In this document: one piece after another, positions 1-10,821 of the stretch | Numbering within the stretch: the first letter of the stretch is position 1 | How the letters are laid out: every line of letters starts with the position of its first letter | NCBI GenBank assembly: GCA_018136815.1 | Contig: CM030931.1 | Coordinates: 7,460,399-7,524,398 of the forward strand | DNA from: Isochrysis galbana | Lineage: Eukaryota > Haptophyta > Isochrysidales > Isochrysidaceae | Reading direction: 5' to 3' | DNA: 64,000 nt | The notes under the pieces: generated by a model | Database searches by the model: none | What the model was told of the DNA's origin: nothing | The model's input: only the letters and a program-made list of their open reading frames with translations | Position numbers and translations under genes: made by a program

Positions 1-941
1 GTGCACTTGGTCATCGCCCATGTACAGGTAGAGATCCCACCGTGAGGCCCATGCAATCGGAGAGTGCTCCCAGACGACGTCATACGTGTAGACGATCTCA
101 TTCGACCACGCGAGCATGGGCGCGAGATCAGGTCGCAGGGGTACGGACGTCAGCTTGGGCGAGGCAGCATTCCATGCACCTTCGTAGGTGTGCTTCACAG
201 AGTACGCCTCAACTTCAAATCCAACGATTCGCGAACCAGGGAAAGTGTCGGAGCGATGGTACTTCACAATGAATCGCAGGTGGTTGTTGATGTAAGGCTT
301 ATTGGGTTCGGTGCCGGGGATGTCCTTTGAGCCGATGAATCCAAGGCGGAAACCACGGTCATACATATCCTTCTTCGTGCCATCAGCCATCTCCGCGATC
401 ATCTTCGTCGCAGCAGGCAGATTATCCATGATGAGATGGACCCGGTAGTCCTGCGAAAGTCAGGTAAAGAGGAAGGAGATGCGCAAACGTGTCAAGGCAT
501 GCTGTGAAACCGACAGGAGCAGCTACGGATCAAGCCTGTGACTCTTCGCTAGTTGCTCTTGGGATGCACATACTGCTCCCTGTCCCCTCCTTCCTGACTA
601 GCTCGGCTCGCCTGTCGTATGCGCTGAGAAAGCGCGATCTTTTGCATTTTGGTAAGCTCTACTCGGCATGCGACCCGAAATTCGGATTTCCCCATGAAAA
701 TCTCGTAGGGAGAGTTCTGGATGACTGCGCCATGCAACACCTCGCCAAGGTTCTCTGCCTGCTTGACAAGGTTGTCTGGCTTGCAGAATGGCAGGCTGTA
801 GTAGTCAAAGGGGAGGTGGGTGCGAGGGCTGGAGAGCTTGTGAACGCGGATCTCGACTTTGTCGCCGTCCATGTAGTCGCGCGGCGCGACTCCCGGCAGG
901 TAGAAGCATTCTGCACTCGCAGCGAGCGCGCCAATCGCGAT
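1..941 (-). CDS. TM9SF / EMP70 nonaspanin, N-terminal lumenal part (partial)
   Basis: Transmembrane-9 superfamily proteins sort membrane cargo in the Golgi and endosomes. Two exons are visible on the minus strand: 941-612 and 450-1. The first encodes the end of a hydrophobic signal (ALAASAECFYLPGV) and the lumenal signatures LPFDYYSLPFCKP, ENLGEVLHG and NSPYEIFMGKSEF. The second continues DYRVHLIMDNLPA through a WASRWDLYLYMGDDQVH block, which in the family lies shortly before the membrane domain. The window start cuts off the nine membrane segments. The intron 611-451 joins RIRQ to DYRV in phase 0, but its donor is GC (CAG|GCGAGC), with acceptor CGCAG. A stop just above codon 941 and a TAG acceptor at 944-942 imply an upstream exon with the start codon, which I could not place. 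Family assignment is firm; the start is unresolved. Confidence 0.9.
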
Positions 942-2165
942 CTACGTGCGCAGAGGGAGGCCGTGCGTGCACAGTGAGGCGCCTGTAGGCGAAGACGGCG
1001 GGCGTGGTCTTCCGGCTCTCTCGGAGGTGCTCCCCCCTCTCCGCCGCCCCCGTCGCCAACCTCCACTTCCCCCCCCCCCCCCCCCTTCCATCCCCTCCCC
1101 AACCCCCCCTTTCCGCCTGTGTGGCCGCTCGCACCAGCAGCCTCGACATCGGGCGCGAGGGGCCGAGGCGCGCCAGCAGCAGAAGCGCCCGCTGTGCAGA
1201 GGCGCCAGCAGAGAGAGAGAAAAGGCCTTCTTCCTCTCCTCCTCTACTCTAGAGACCCCCTATCCCCGCTTTCAAGAGGGGCAGAGAAGTAAAGTAGTTG
1301 GGGGACGGGGGGAAGGGGGGAAGGGGGGAGGGGAAAGGGGGGAAGGGGGGGAAGAAAGGGGGGGGGGGGGGGGGGGGGGCGCATGCCCCGCGGGTGCAAG
1401 GGGCATGGATCCCAATCATTCTTTATCCTACGCTAGAGTAGAGAAGAGTAGAGTCTCTACTCCTAGGAGTGAGTACACACACTCTACTCTACTCTAGAGG
1501 TTGGTTGCCCCAACTAGAGGCTTGCGCTTCGCAGAGCGGCCCGCTTCGCAGAGTGGCCCCCATGGCTCCCAGAGCCCTCCCCAAGCCCCAGAGGAAGCCT
1601 AAGCCGGCCCATATTATCCAGGCCCGCGATCTCCGCGCCAGAAACCACGAAGCCGCGCTCGAAGATGTCTGGAAGTCTGGAAGGCTGCAGCGTATTGCCG
1701 ATTGCCAGGTGAACAGCGTTGGTGCCAAAGCAGCAATTGCAATTGCCACAGGGATGCTCCCGCTGGCAACGCGGCATAAGGGTCACAGGAGAGCTGCGGA
1801 AAGCGCAGGTGGACGAGCCACGAACGCGCGACTCACACTCACAAATTCTCACAAATCACAAATGTAGAGCGGCGCAAGCTCGGTGCATGGATCCTAGTAG
1901 TATAGGAATCCTAGCGCGGGCTGATACGCATGAATGAGCCCCAAACAGTTTGCCAAATAGGCACCCGATATCCGTCAAAGTGCGCGAGATGCTCGCGGAG
2001 CGGCACGGGTTCAACCGGGCGAAGAAGTCGTTCGGCAAGGTGACGGATTGGAAGTTGCCACACCTCCAATTGCCAATTGCCATTTGGCGACGGAGAGGAG
2101 GAAGGGTACGGCGAGAGGCGAGAGGCGCGGCGGGAGGAGGCCCGGATGGGAAGACGGGCTCCATT
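942..2165. other. TM9SF upstream region, no supported gene
   Basis: The stretch contains a 17-base C run (1069-1085) and a 22-base G run (1358-1379). There are (CTCTA)-like repeats near 1430-1500. Open frames between 1469 and 1867 exist on both strands, but neither shows a recognisable domain. The missing first exon of TM9SF probably lies in the first ~150 bases. Confidence 0.5.
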
Positions 2166-2300
2166 TCATCCAGAACTGGAGGCGGGAGGACGGGCTTGGG
2201 TGATGGCGAGCGCGGCGACGGAGTGGACATTTCGTGGTGAGTGTGAGCGTGTCAGAGCAAGGCTGATCTCACTCTTGGAGATCGCCTGCGAGGGCGCGCC
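2166..2300 (-). mobile_element. Fragment of an interspersed coding repeat (AISKSE segment)
   Basis: The minus strand encodes AISKSEISLALT in a short open frame. The same peptide with one change (AISKSEMSLALT) is encoded on the plus strand near 54717-54752. The shared nucleotide block is about 35 bases, and the preceding residues also look related. I read these as two fragments of one transposon-encoded protein whose class I cannot name. Confidence 0.45.
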
Positions 2301-2470
2301 GGCAGCTAGCGCGGAATGCGGTTCTTGGTGGGAGCTCATGAAGCTTTCCTCGGGGGTGACTACGGGCATGGTGATCGACGCACGACGTACGACGCACGGA
2401 GGGCGCGGAAGGGTGGAAGGAGGCTTGTGAGAGGTGGTGGCAGGCGACTGGGGGTGGCTCAGGCGCGTGC

Positions 2471-2790
2471 TTGACTTGTATTGACTCGTTGACTCGAAGT
2501 ATAGACTCGGGAACTCGGGGGGACTCGCTTGGGAACACGGGGGACCACGATGCAGTTCCTACAAAAAAACTCGAGGACACCGAGCCACACAAACTAACCC
2601 AAACGGGGCGAAAACTAACCACACCTGGATGGACGGCCAGGCGTCGGCACCAGGGCAACTCAGCAACGCGCAGACACGCGATAGAGGGGAGGCCGACACA
2701 ACGAGGGCAGATCTCGTTGGGGAGATATGACCGATAGACGAGAAGAGAAGACAATAGACGGTCATGGAACTTTTGATGACATCGAGAGAA
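2471..2790 (-). mobile_element. Diverged LTR-like unit (fossil)
   Basis: Read on the minus strand, this stretch aligns by eye with the middle of the LTR-like unit at 28682-29241. Shared landmarks are the block around TTGATGTCATC, the CGTCTTCTCTTC-type motifs and the GTTAGTTTTCGCCC block. It is clearly more diverged than the two petC-flanking copies, so it is probably older. It appears fragmentary. Confidence 0.5.
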
Positions 2791-3084
2791 GGTAAGAGAA
2801 GAGGGCCGGAGGCGACGGACGGCACGCCGAGGGAAAGAACCTGCCGCGGGGCAGCGTGGAAGGGCGCGAGGCCAATCTCGGAGCGAGATCGCGTCCTTTC
2901 CCTCGCGGAGCGCGGAGAGACCGAGAGACCCCCCACGAGACATCTTGGGACCGGAGAATGTTTTGGACGAATCTTCTTGTCGTCGGCCGAGGAGATGCGG
3001 ACGGAGAGAGAGAGAGAGAGAGTCTCGCAGAGCGACTGCAGAACGAGAAGTCGAAGTCATGCCGGTTTATTAAATTAAACGAGC

Positions 3085-3260
3085 CAACAATTATAGTAAC
3101 AGCAAAAAAAAATTCGAATCGCAAATTTCGAGACCAAAATCTGCAAACCTGGACTTGAGACCATGGGGAATCCGAATCTGTGTGTCTTGTGCGTCTGTGG
3201 CAACACGGGGAACTGTTCAATTGTAATTATGAGCGCGTACCTTACACGAATATTCATGCC
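3085..3260 (+). repeat. Repeat family F, copy 1
   Basis: The block GGAATCCGAATCTG follows a CTGGACTTGAGACC stretch. The same pair of blocks is found at 46700-46745 (reverse strand), and the first block also at 41250-41265. Here it is also followed by ATTCATGCC. This is a diverged copy. Confidence 0.4.
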
Positions 3261-3632
3261 TACAGCCTTCAGATGGGCAGGAATACAACACCCCCCGACT
3301 TAAATCGAGACGTCTCCCGATGTCGAGCCAAGAGAGTTCATTTAACCATACGAGACGAGAGACCTAGAAGAGGAGGATTAAACCATGGATCCAAAGCGAG
3401 CACAAAATCGGCAGCTTAGCGCGGCGGCCCCCGATTTCGTACGTCACGTCCTACCACGTTCTCCCTTTTACAGAAGTTTTGCTCGGGCAGTTGCGCTGGG
3501 TCAGGCGCTGACGCGACGCTAATCATCCACTTCCGGTCGACTTAGCGCTACGAACGTGAACGAGAACGGGTACGACTTGAAGGCAGATCATGAGGAATAC
3601 GATTTGACTCTTGAATTCGACGTGGAACTTGA

Positions 3633-3989
3633 TTAGACTGGGGACTTGAACTTGGACTTGAAGCCCACCTCTCGCTGAAATTCTTCGTGGCGCTGGGCGG
3701 CTTGGAGGGAAGAGGACTCAAGGCGGTCGACAGCGCCGCGGAGAGCCTCGATCTGGACTTGTTGGTCCATGATTTGGGCGGCGCCGACGGTGGCGGTCGG
3801 AGGTGGAACGAAGTTACGTTTGGGGTACGAGTACGTCGACGACGGGGGTGGAACGGACTCTTCATATGGTGGGGGCTCGAAAGGAGGGAGGGACCGGACG
3901 GAACCCACATCATCTTCAGCCCTTCTCATCCATCGTCTCTCGTGCGTCATGTCCTCGCCGGCAGGAATCACGTCGATAGGGGACGACAA
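3633..3989 (-). CDS. Unrecognised 118-residue open frame with Pro-rich middle and helical tail
   Basis: The translation starts MSSPIDVIPAGEDM. It has a proline-rich segment with a PPPY motif around residue 41 and ends in a likely amphipathic helix (IMDQQVQIEALRGAVDRLES). I do not recognise it. Its position next to LTR-like sequence and the PPPY motif make a fossil gag-like start possible, but a small host gene cannot be excluded. No introns or conserved domain could be assigned. Confidence 0.25.
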   Translation of the reverse strand: MSSPIDVIPAGEDMTHERRWMRRAEDDVGSVRSLPPFEPPPYEESVPPPSSTYSYPKRNFVPPPTATVGAAQIMDQQVQIEALRGAVDRLESSSLQAAQRHEEFQREVGFKSKFKSPV

Positions 3990-5225
3990 GGAACCAAGGT
4001 GACAGTTGTCGCGGATAAAAATCGAGTGGTGTACGGAATGCGCCTCGACCCGTCAAACCGACCCGACGTTGTCTTACTTGATGCTAAGGCACGCGTGACG
4101 GGTTTTTGGTTTTAAGGCACGCTCAGTTCTAACGCGGGCCCGCGTCCGGGTGTACAAGAAATTTTTTATGTTTAATAGGCACGCCGCGCACGCGGCCCAG
4201 GAGTTACCTGTATCTCTTATCGATCTATACCCCTCTCCGCCAGTGCTTCTTCTCCCCCCCCCCCCCGATCTTGCATCTGCGTGCTAGGTGCCTAGTGGCG
4301 GCTACTCCGCCCCTCGTGCGCTACGCCAAGCCGGGGCCTGGGATGTCGAGGTTAGAAGGGAAGGCTCACATGTGCCCGCCCCGAGCGATCTGGTCCTCGT
4401 TCGCCTCCTGTGTCGCTAGGCGGCCAGCCGATCCGTGTTGCGTTTAGACAGGGCTCGTGTGCTGCGTGGAGCGTTCATCTTCTTCTTGAAGTGACCGGTG
4501 GGCATTGACTCGGAGTAAGAGCTGTGCTCGTGCTAGAGTTGCACACATAAAACGGCTGTCCTCAAGGCAGCAGCTAGTTGCTACAAATAACCCCACAAAT
4601 CTAGGAGAGCAAGAGAGACGAGCAAACGATGAGGAAGATAGAAACAAGTAACAACGGAATTTGCCGGCACAGCATGCAACGCATCGGCATTGGCATTGAT
4701 TCAGCATAGTGCGGGTCGTGCTGGTAGTTCAGCTCCCAATAGCGAATATGCGAGCGAGGCGAAGATAGGTGAAGGGTAGTGAGAAAAGCAGGAGCTCTAG
4801 CCTCTTGAAGCTTGGACGCGGGTCATGAAGTGTCGAGTCGTGCATGTAGTGGAGGAAGGGTGAGTGCTGGCACTCGGGGATCTTGATGCACATGCAGGTG
4901 CAGAGGGTGTGCACGTGCATTGCATGACCATACGGTCCTCGCGCAGCCTGGCGGGGACGTTGGGCTTTGCAACAATATCAATGACGTTCCTATCGAGCAG
5001 GCTCGAAGTCGTGGCTAGTGATCAGAAAATTGCACATGGTCTCTAGCTGCGAACCCGATACTGTTTTGCCTGGATAAATAAATGAATGGAGATGGCTGCG
5101 GCGAAGCACATCTAGACGGTTGTCGCCGAGGGCATCATGCGGCTGCGCAAGGACTCAAGCCGATGGCTTTGCCATGTGATCGCAAAGGCCAAGTCAACGC
5201 TCAAGTATGTATGCACACGTTCTGT
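3990..5225. other. Intergenic stretch, one doubtful exon
   Basis: Nothing firm is visible. A C run sits at about 4254-4266. On the minus strand around 5018-4900 an open frame reads NVIDIVAKPNVPARL and is preceded by a possible TAG acceptor. It has no convincing partner exon, and I recognise no family. Confidence 0.3.
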
Positions 5226-5870
5226 TCAATCAGATAGTACCAACATGGTCAGCACACCCAAAATGATCAGCAAGCACACAATGAGGCTCATCTGAGCCCG
5301 CTCAGAAGAGGACGCCTGGGCAGCGAGCGCCTGCATGCGGGATCTCATCGATTTCATGGAGGAGTCCGCTTGTTCAATGTCGTCATCCAGGTTGTCAAGG
5401 ATGACTGCCTGGTCCTTCAATTCTGTTCGCAAGTCCCCGGCCAGCGCCTTGACTCGCTTGACACCCTGCCCAAGTACATCGAGCGACTCATCTTGTTCCT
5501 TTAAGAGCCGCTGCGTCTGCTGCGACATCGCCCTTGACGTGGGAACTGCTTGCCGCCACACACGACGCGCCCAGCGCGCACCGCCCGCCGCACCCCCTAT
5601 TTTTAAGATGCGAGGCACCATCGGAGGTGCAGCGCGCCGGCGCGGAGCCGCTGCGCCATCTCCCATGCCTCCCAGACCTCCCCGTGAGTGGCAGGAGTGG
5701 TATGGGAGTGTGTCTCCATAGACGTTATAGCTTCCCTTGCCGCGGCTTGCACCAATTCGACGCTCGACGCACTCTAGATACGATTTAGTACTACCGAAGC
5801 GGCTGCGCGCACGCCGCAAAAGGTGCTTCAGCTGCCCAGAGCACCGGCGCTTCCCCACGCGGCTGCACAC
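5226..5870 (-). CDS. Qc-SNARE (syntaxin-8 / SYP5-like)
   Basis: SNARE proteins drive vesicle fusion by zippering into four-helix bundles. The last ~100 residues form a complete Qc-type SNARE motif (QRLLKEQDESLDVLG, LRTELKDQAVILDNLDDDIE), with the central-layer glutamine in KDQAVILD. It ends in a C-terminal membrane anchor (LIVCLLIILGVLTMLVL) two residues before the stop. Heptad spacing and EQDE/LDxLDxDI signatures match syntaxin-8 and plant SYP5 proteins. The start is uncertain: Met codons at 5870 and 5666 are in frame, and the ~110 residues before the SNARE motif show no clear Habc domain. The next gene ends at 5978, so there is little room for upstream exons. The motif region (5226 to about 5531) is certain; the N-terminus is not. 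Confidence 0.8.
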   Translation of the reverse strand: MCSRVGKRRCSGQLKHLLRRARSRFGSTKSYLECVERRIGASRGKGSYNVYGDTLPYHSCHSRGGLGGMGDGAAAPRRRAAPPMVPRILKIGGAAGGARWARRVWRQAVPTSRAMSQQTQRLLKEQDESLDVLGQGVKRVKALAGDLRTELKDQAVILDNLDDDIEQADSSMKSMRSRMQALAAQASSSERAQMSLIVCLLIILGVLTMLVLSD

Positions 5871-5977
5871 GCATGGGCGCGCATCTCACTACCCCTCTGC
5901 CCCCTACAGACATCCTGTCACCTCCCCACTCACTGAGACGCACCCAGACTGACTGCACCCCCCCCCCCCTCCGACTC

Positions 5978-6913
5978 TCAGTTGTCGTGTTCATCAATCT
6001 CCAGCTCGGAGTCGGAATCAACGAGGCGCCTCTTTGTGCCGCGCGACCTCGCTGGCGTCCTCGACGACCTCTTGGTGCTTGGTGGCGTGGGGACATCCAT
6101 ATCGTCTTGCGCTCGCGTGAGGCGGTGCGCTGGGTGGTAAGCGCGCTCGCACCTCATGCACCGAACGCCTGAGCCTGCTTTAGCCCGTGGTGCCTGCTTG
6201 TGCCGATGTGATGAGCTACTGACCTTAGTAGCTGCTTCCGGGCAGGAGTACAGGCCGCAGTAGGCGCGCCCACGCTCCATCTCCCACTTAGGCACGCTCC
6301 TTATCACGTGCTCTGACATGTCCTCGTCAGGTCCACACAGATGCTCGTCTTGTACACATGGGCGGCTTGCGCACGGCCGCTGGCAGCGGCGCTCCGACGA
6401 TTGGATGAGATCCTCAACCTGTTGCGGCGAGCACTGTGCGACATCGAGGGGCGCTTCGCCGCGGCGACTGTGATTGACGCCTTCGACGAACAAGCCCTCG
6501 GAGATCTTCTCAAGGAACGCGAAGTGGCTCGTCGGCAGCCTGTCTTTGATTTTCTTCTCTTTTTGCCGGAGGCTGTCCAGCCTAGAAGGGAGAGGACATG
6601 TGGAGAGGGTGTCAGATCATTATCATAGATGGTAGGAGCCCATCAGTGAACCGATCGTCGTTTGTCGGTGCGAGTTTGAGTGCCTTGTGTGCTGAACGAC
6701 TTTGTTGTTCGCAACATGCTTCTGCTTGTGCATGCTAGGTGCTATCGCATGATGCACTACAATAACAATAACAAAACAAAAAAAACACCTGAGTGTATTG
6801 CGAGCTGGTGAGTCAGGTGTAGACACCCCAATCGAAATGAGGGCGCGCACGGCATTCAGTTCTTCCTCCTTCTCCATTTCAAACTGCCCCTTGTTTGTAC
6901 AAGAACAAGACAC
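5978..6913 (-). CDS. Two-exon Cys-rich protein, PHD/zinc-ribbon-like, function unknown
   Basis: Exons 6913-6789 and 6581-5978 join in phase 2 across a 207-base GT-AG intron, giving about 242 residues. The N-terminal third is acidic and helical (MEKEEELNAVRALIS, then LRQKEKKIKDRL). The middle is rich in Cys and His (CQRPCASRPC, HLCGPDED, YCGLYSCPE) and ends in RCMRCERAYHPAH, which resembles the second half of a PHD or similar treble-clef finger. A basic stretch (TPARSRGTKRR) suggests nuclear localisation, and the C-terminus is acidic (SDSELEIDEHDN). I do not recognise the family. A second in-frame Met at 6877 is an alternative start. Confidence 0.65.
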
Positions 6914-7831
6914 GTACGCAATGTCACAGCAAGCTTATTTCAGTTGTCAGTAGGCCCTTCATTCAAAACGGGATGCCATCATTTCCGATTCCCGCCAGCC
7001 CATGCCATAGGGCGGTCAAACAGAGCCTTTTAACTACTAATATGGGGGGGCATTTTTGACCATTCACCATTCTCCACAAAGCCCACAATAAAACTCCCAG
7101 GAGGGGCACCTGTCGCCACGGAAATCTTCGCTAGAAAATAGAAAATGGTACGATTCACGATTCTCCTCCTCCTCCCCCCTCGCCCCTCCCTTGCTTGCAC
7201 TTGCACACGCTCTGGGGCTCTACCGGTAAAGAACCGCGGCGCCCGCCGCGGCAGTGATTGAAGTATTTTGAGACAAAGTATTTACAACACTTTTGATTCT
7301 CCTTACTTAGTGATCAGTCCCACTCGTCGGCCGCCCGAGATTGATTGTCTGCCTGCTGCCTGCTGAAGGCAAGCAAGACATCATCTGCGCAAGGAGTTGA
7401 GCAACTAACTTTAAAGTATATAGCCCGGTCACTCATCACTCACTCTTTTTAACCCCTATTTCCCACCTCTCCTGGGTGTCCAAGGATTCCGCAGGGTTCC
7501 CCCCTACCTGCCCCGGCAACTGCATCCCCCCTCCGAACAATCCCCTCCCACCCCACGAAAGCAATGATTTGACGCGCCTCGTCGAGGGCCTCGTTGTCGT
7601 TCGTCGTCGTTGTGGTTGTGGTTGTGGCCGATGTGACGATTTGACACGAGTGACGATCCTGAGGCCTTAGGCCTGAGGTCCCGAAGAATGAAGAATCGAG
7701 GGTTCCAAGATTAGCTGAGGGATGGAGTTTGCAGTCATTCAATGTGGAGTTGGATTTGTGATTTGTTGTCTTGTGTTTTGTGCCGTTTTGCGTTTTGCCA
7801 CCCTTGAACTATCGGATGCGAGCGGTTTTGG
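6914..7831. other. Intergenic, mostly low-grade repeats
   Basis: No supported gene is present. The block GGGCGGTCAAACAGAG at about 7010, followed by T-rich sequence, has relatives near 20755-20785, 26155 and 31650. A copy of repeat R2 is listed separately. Confidence 0.4.
7440..7530 (+). repeat. Repeat R2, copy 1
   Basis: Conserved core CTGGGTGTCCAAGGATTCC followed by GCAGGGTTCCCCCCTACCTG. Further copies lie at 41055-41150 and 54301-54440, all in the same orientation. Family unknown. Confidence 0.6.
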
Positions 7832-8314
7832 CCCAGGTTGTTCTGTCATATATGATATCATATATGATATCTCAGTATTAGTTGCTCTAGACCTGATACT
7901 GAGTGTCATATGACAAGACTAGAGGCTACAATTCAACTAGTTTTACTAGTACAAGTTCGGGCGCGGGAAATACCGGCGCCCCCCCCCCCCCAATGGCCGC
8001 CAACCTGCTGTGCAGCAACGATGGCGGCGGCGACGACGACGATGACGAGTGTCACTCCGCTGTGGAGTGGCGGCGGCGCCATGTGGAGGCGCTCCAGGGG
8101 TGCCGCTGTGGGAGCTTGAAATGGTTAGTCATCGAGCAGCAGGATGCAACATCCGATTCTAAGTACTGAGTAAGAAGATTTTTATCATAATGGCGCGGAT
8201 TTACGGGTTTATAAGTGTAGATGTTTGGAGTAAGTATCATATGATATCAGATGTATGACATCATACTCAGTTCCATGGCAAGTGTCATATGACGGTATGA
8301 CGGAACAACTTGGG
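7832..8314. mobile_element. MITE-like element with ~19-bp TIRs and TTTTGG target duplication
   Basis: The left end CCCAGGTTGTTCTGTCATA and the reverse complement of the right end (CCCAAGTTGTTCCGTCATA) match at 17 of 19 positions. TTTTGG lies directly outside both ends (7826-7831 and 8315-8320). Inside are nested palindromes of the CATATGATATCATATG type near both ends and no credible transposase, so this is a non-autonomous element of about 483 bp. Superfamily uncertain. Confidence 0.65.
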
Positions 8315-8542
8315 TTTTGGCTGTGGCTGTGGCTATCGCTGAAGTTGTTGAGTGATGAGTGATTTGTGATTTGACCATACAGTCCAGGTCCAGGTCCCAT
8401 CACTTGGAGCTTGGAGGAGCGTGTGGCGCGGTCGGCGGCCGCTGAGTCGAAGAGTGAAGAGTCGACGAAGAAAAGATTTTTAACGAATTTGAAGATTTGA
8501 AGCTGAATTTGTCGAGTCTATTCAATAAATCTATTCGTTTGT

Positions 8543-8805
8543 GGTGTTACACCCTTGAACTTGAACAGCGTTGTCGTTGTCGTTGTCGAGCGCACTAGTG
8601 TCTAATATTGTAGAAGTTGGAGTGGTCTCTCGGCAGGGGTACCACCTTAGAAATTGTAGTCTTGTAGAAGATCTTGTTAGCTAGCATCCGTAGCCACACC
8701 CCCGTCGCGGGGGAGGGGCTCCGTTGTCCGTTGCCGATGAGGCACGGCCCCTCAGAACTAGGATTAAACTACGACAACTAGACAACTCCGACTCTGACGG
8801 GGGAG
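8543..8805 (+). repeat. Repeat A, copy 1 (upstream of LENG8-like gene)
   Basis: Shared landmarks are TTACACCCTTGAAC, TCTCGGCAGGGGTACCAC, TTGTTAGCTAGCAT, the G-rich GGGGGAGGGGCTC block, and CTCCGACTCTGAC at the right end. It lacks an internal ~35-base segment that copies 2 and 3 carry. It ends about 180 bases before the start codon at 8986, in the gene's orientation. Confidence 0.75.
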
Positions 8806-8985
8806 GGGGAGAGAGAGGGAGAGAGAGGCAGAGATGAAGAGAGAAGAGAGTGAGAGGGAAAGAGAGAGGGGATACAAACCGAGAGGAGGGAGTCAAGTAG
8901 AGTACGTAGAGGCGGGCGCCGCTCGCTCGCTGCTCGTCGACGCCGGCGAAAGTGCGAGGGAGAAGAGCCGTGGCCCGCGCGCCAC

Positions 8986-10821
8986 ATGTCGCAGTGGGCA
9001 TCCTACTACGGCGGCCAGCCACGACCGGGGGCGCCGAATGCGCAGGGATACCCCCACCCGGCGCACAACATGCACCCAGCGCACGTGCCCGCGCCCGGCA
9101 TGATGCCAGCCTATCCCGGCCAGCCAGGGCCGATGCTCGGCTATCCCGGCTACTCGCCTGCCCTGCCATTTGGACCACCCATGCCGCAAGGGCCACCAGT
9201 TGGCTACTGCGCGCCTCCACCACCTTGGGCTGGCTTAGGGCCACGGCCGGCAGCCATGCCTCCGCCGCCTCACCTCCCCCCCGCTGCGCATCAAGGGCCA
9301 CCACCAGCCCAGCCTTCTACACCAGCGCCTTCACCTTCACAAACTGCGCAGCCCCCAGCTGCGGCGCCCGCTGGCGCGTCACCCGCAAGTGCATCGTCAG
9401 GGAGTGGTTCGTGCGCAGGGCTGTTCGGTATGAGCTTTTGCTCCGGAGGCACACAGGCTGGTACCATCGATGAGGAAACTGCTGCAGCCATGGCCACTGC
9501 TGCATCATCAAGTCAAACCACGGCGGCCGCTTCAACTCCTTCCAATCATTATGGCACCAATGCGTTTTCGTCGCCTAGCGCGCCGGCACCGGCCTCTTCA
9601 GCATCAGACATTGTTGTTGTGAAGGGCTACGGTGCCGCACCGGGGATCCGCCGAGGGACAGCTGCGGAGCCCGCGTCGACACCTCTGTCTACACCGGCTG
9701 TTACCTCAGCTCCACTGAGTGGATCAGCGCTCACTGCTGCCCTCTCCGAGGACATACAAGCTGCGATTCGTGCCGTGCAAGAGAAGGTGAAGAGTGGGGC
9801 CGCCACCGGCACTGCTGCTCCGATCGGCGCTGAAGGTGCCAACATCATGTGCTCCGCGTCACCTGGAATGCCAAACACTGCCGCCGCTTACGCTGCGGCC
9901 GCAGCAGCAACGACGGGAGGTGCATCCGCTGCATCAACTTCTACACGAAACGGAGACGACGACGACGACGACGACGACGTCGAGCCCGGCAGTGCGAAAC
10001 GCGAGTCTCGGCAACAATTGTTGGAGCGCTTCGCCAATGCGTCTCGCTTGCAAATCGGCGCGCCCAAGGTTTTCAAAAAGGAGCGCGCCCCTGCTCCACC
10101 CCCACCCACTTACGATGACACATGTGGAGAGCAAGTTTCGATAGGGCCCAGTGCATCGACGCCCTTGGATCCAATTGTGGCAGCCGCCGAGGCATACGCC
10201 GCTTCCCTGGGCGGCGGTCAAGCTGGCCAAGCTCAGGCGCCTGCTCCCGTCAGCACGGAGGAGCCGTCATTCGAAGAGCTTGACGCAGCTGCAAGTGTTG
10301 AGCCAACACCAGCTGCATCCGCGGCCCCTGAGGTGGCAACAGCCCTTCCGCCAGCGGCAGCCTCACGGCGTGCAAGCCGCGGGGGTCCTCCGCCCCCGCC
10401 CTCTGAATGGCCGATATCTCTCAAACGATGGGTCGAGCGCTGCTTTTTAATGTGCCGAACCTCCATCGAGCGCACCAAGATGCAGTCGCAAGTGAAGGAA
10501 ATCATCGACGATGCTGCAGCTGATGGAGAAGTTTTTACCCGGGACTGGGAGAGTGAGCCGGTGCCCTCTCGCGAAACCCAGAAAGATCGGCGGCGTGTAA
10601 ACATCACGCGAAGCCTTCATGCCGTTGGACGGCCTGACCACCGGCGCAGTGAGTCGCCCGACAGGAGGGACCGCAACCGATACTATGACAGGGATAGGTA
10701 CAACGATCGGCGAGGACGAGAGCGCTCTCGATCATCAGAACGGTGGCGTGATCGAGAATATGATAGACGGCGTGACCATGACCACAGTCGACGAAGGGGT
10801 TCGGATCGCCATCGATATTGA
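8986..10821 (+). CDS. LENG8/SAC3-like N-terminal domain protein with RS-rich tail
   Basis: The 611-residue open frame begins MSQWASYYGGQPRPG. Residues 1 to about 110 are Pro/Gly/Tyr-rich, as in many RNA-binding factors, and an Ala/Ser/Pro-rich linker follows with an Asp run at about 325-332. Around residues 472-530 is the conserved block WPISLKRWVERCF ... FTRDWESEPVP. It matches the region just before the SAC3/GANP domain in LENG8 and plant SAC3-type proteins (WPxSLKxYVxRCF, DWxxEPLP). The C-terminus is a strong Arg/Ser/Asp tract (RRGRERSRSSERWRDREYD). The SAC3 helical domain is not in this frame. I infer a nuclear role in mRNA processing or export. Repeat A copy 1 lies upstream. Confidence 0.7.
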   Translation: MSQWASYYGGQPRPGAPNAQGYPHPAHNMHPAHVPAPGMMPAYPGQPGPMLGYPGYSPALPFGPPMPQGPPVGYCAPPPPWAGLGPRPAAMPPPPHLPPAAHQGPPPAQPSTPAPSPSQTAQPPAAAPAGASPASASSGSGSCAGLFGMSFCSGGTQAGTIDEETAAAMATAASSSQTTAAASTPSNHYGTNAFSSPSAPAPASSASDIVVVKGYGAAPGIRRGTAAEPASTPLSTPAVTSAPLSGSALTAALSEDIQAAIRAVQEKVKSGAATGTAAPIGAEGANIMCSASPGMPNTAAAYAAAAAATTGGASAASTSTRNGDDDDDDDDVEPGSAKRESRQQLLERFANASRLQIGAPKVFKKERAPAPPPPTYDDTCGEQVSIGPSASTPLDPIVAAAEAYAASLGGGQAGQAQAPAPVSTEEPSFEELDAAASVEPTPAASAAPEVATALPPAAASRRASRGGPPPPPSEWPISLKRWVERCFLMCRTSIERTKMQSQVKEIIDDAAADGEVFTRDWESEPVPSRETQKDRRRVNITRSLHAVGRPDHRRSESPDRRDRNRYYDRDRYNDRRGRERSRSSERWRDREYDRRRDHDHSRRRGSDRHRY

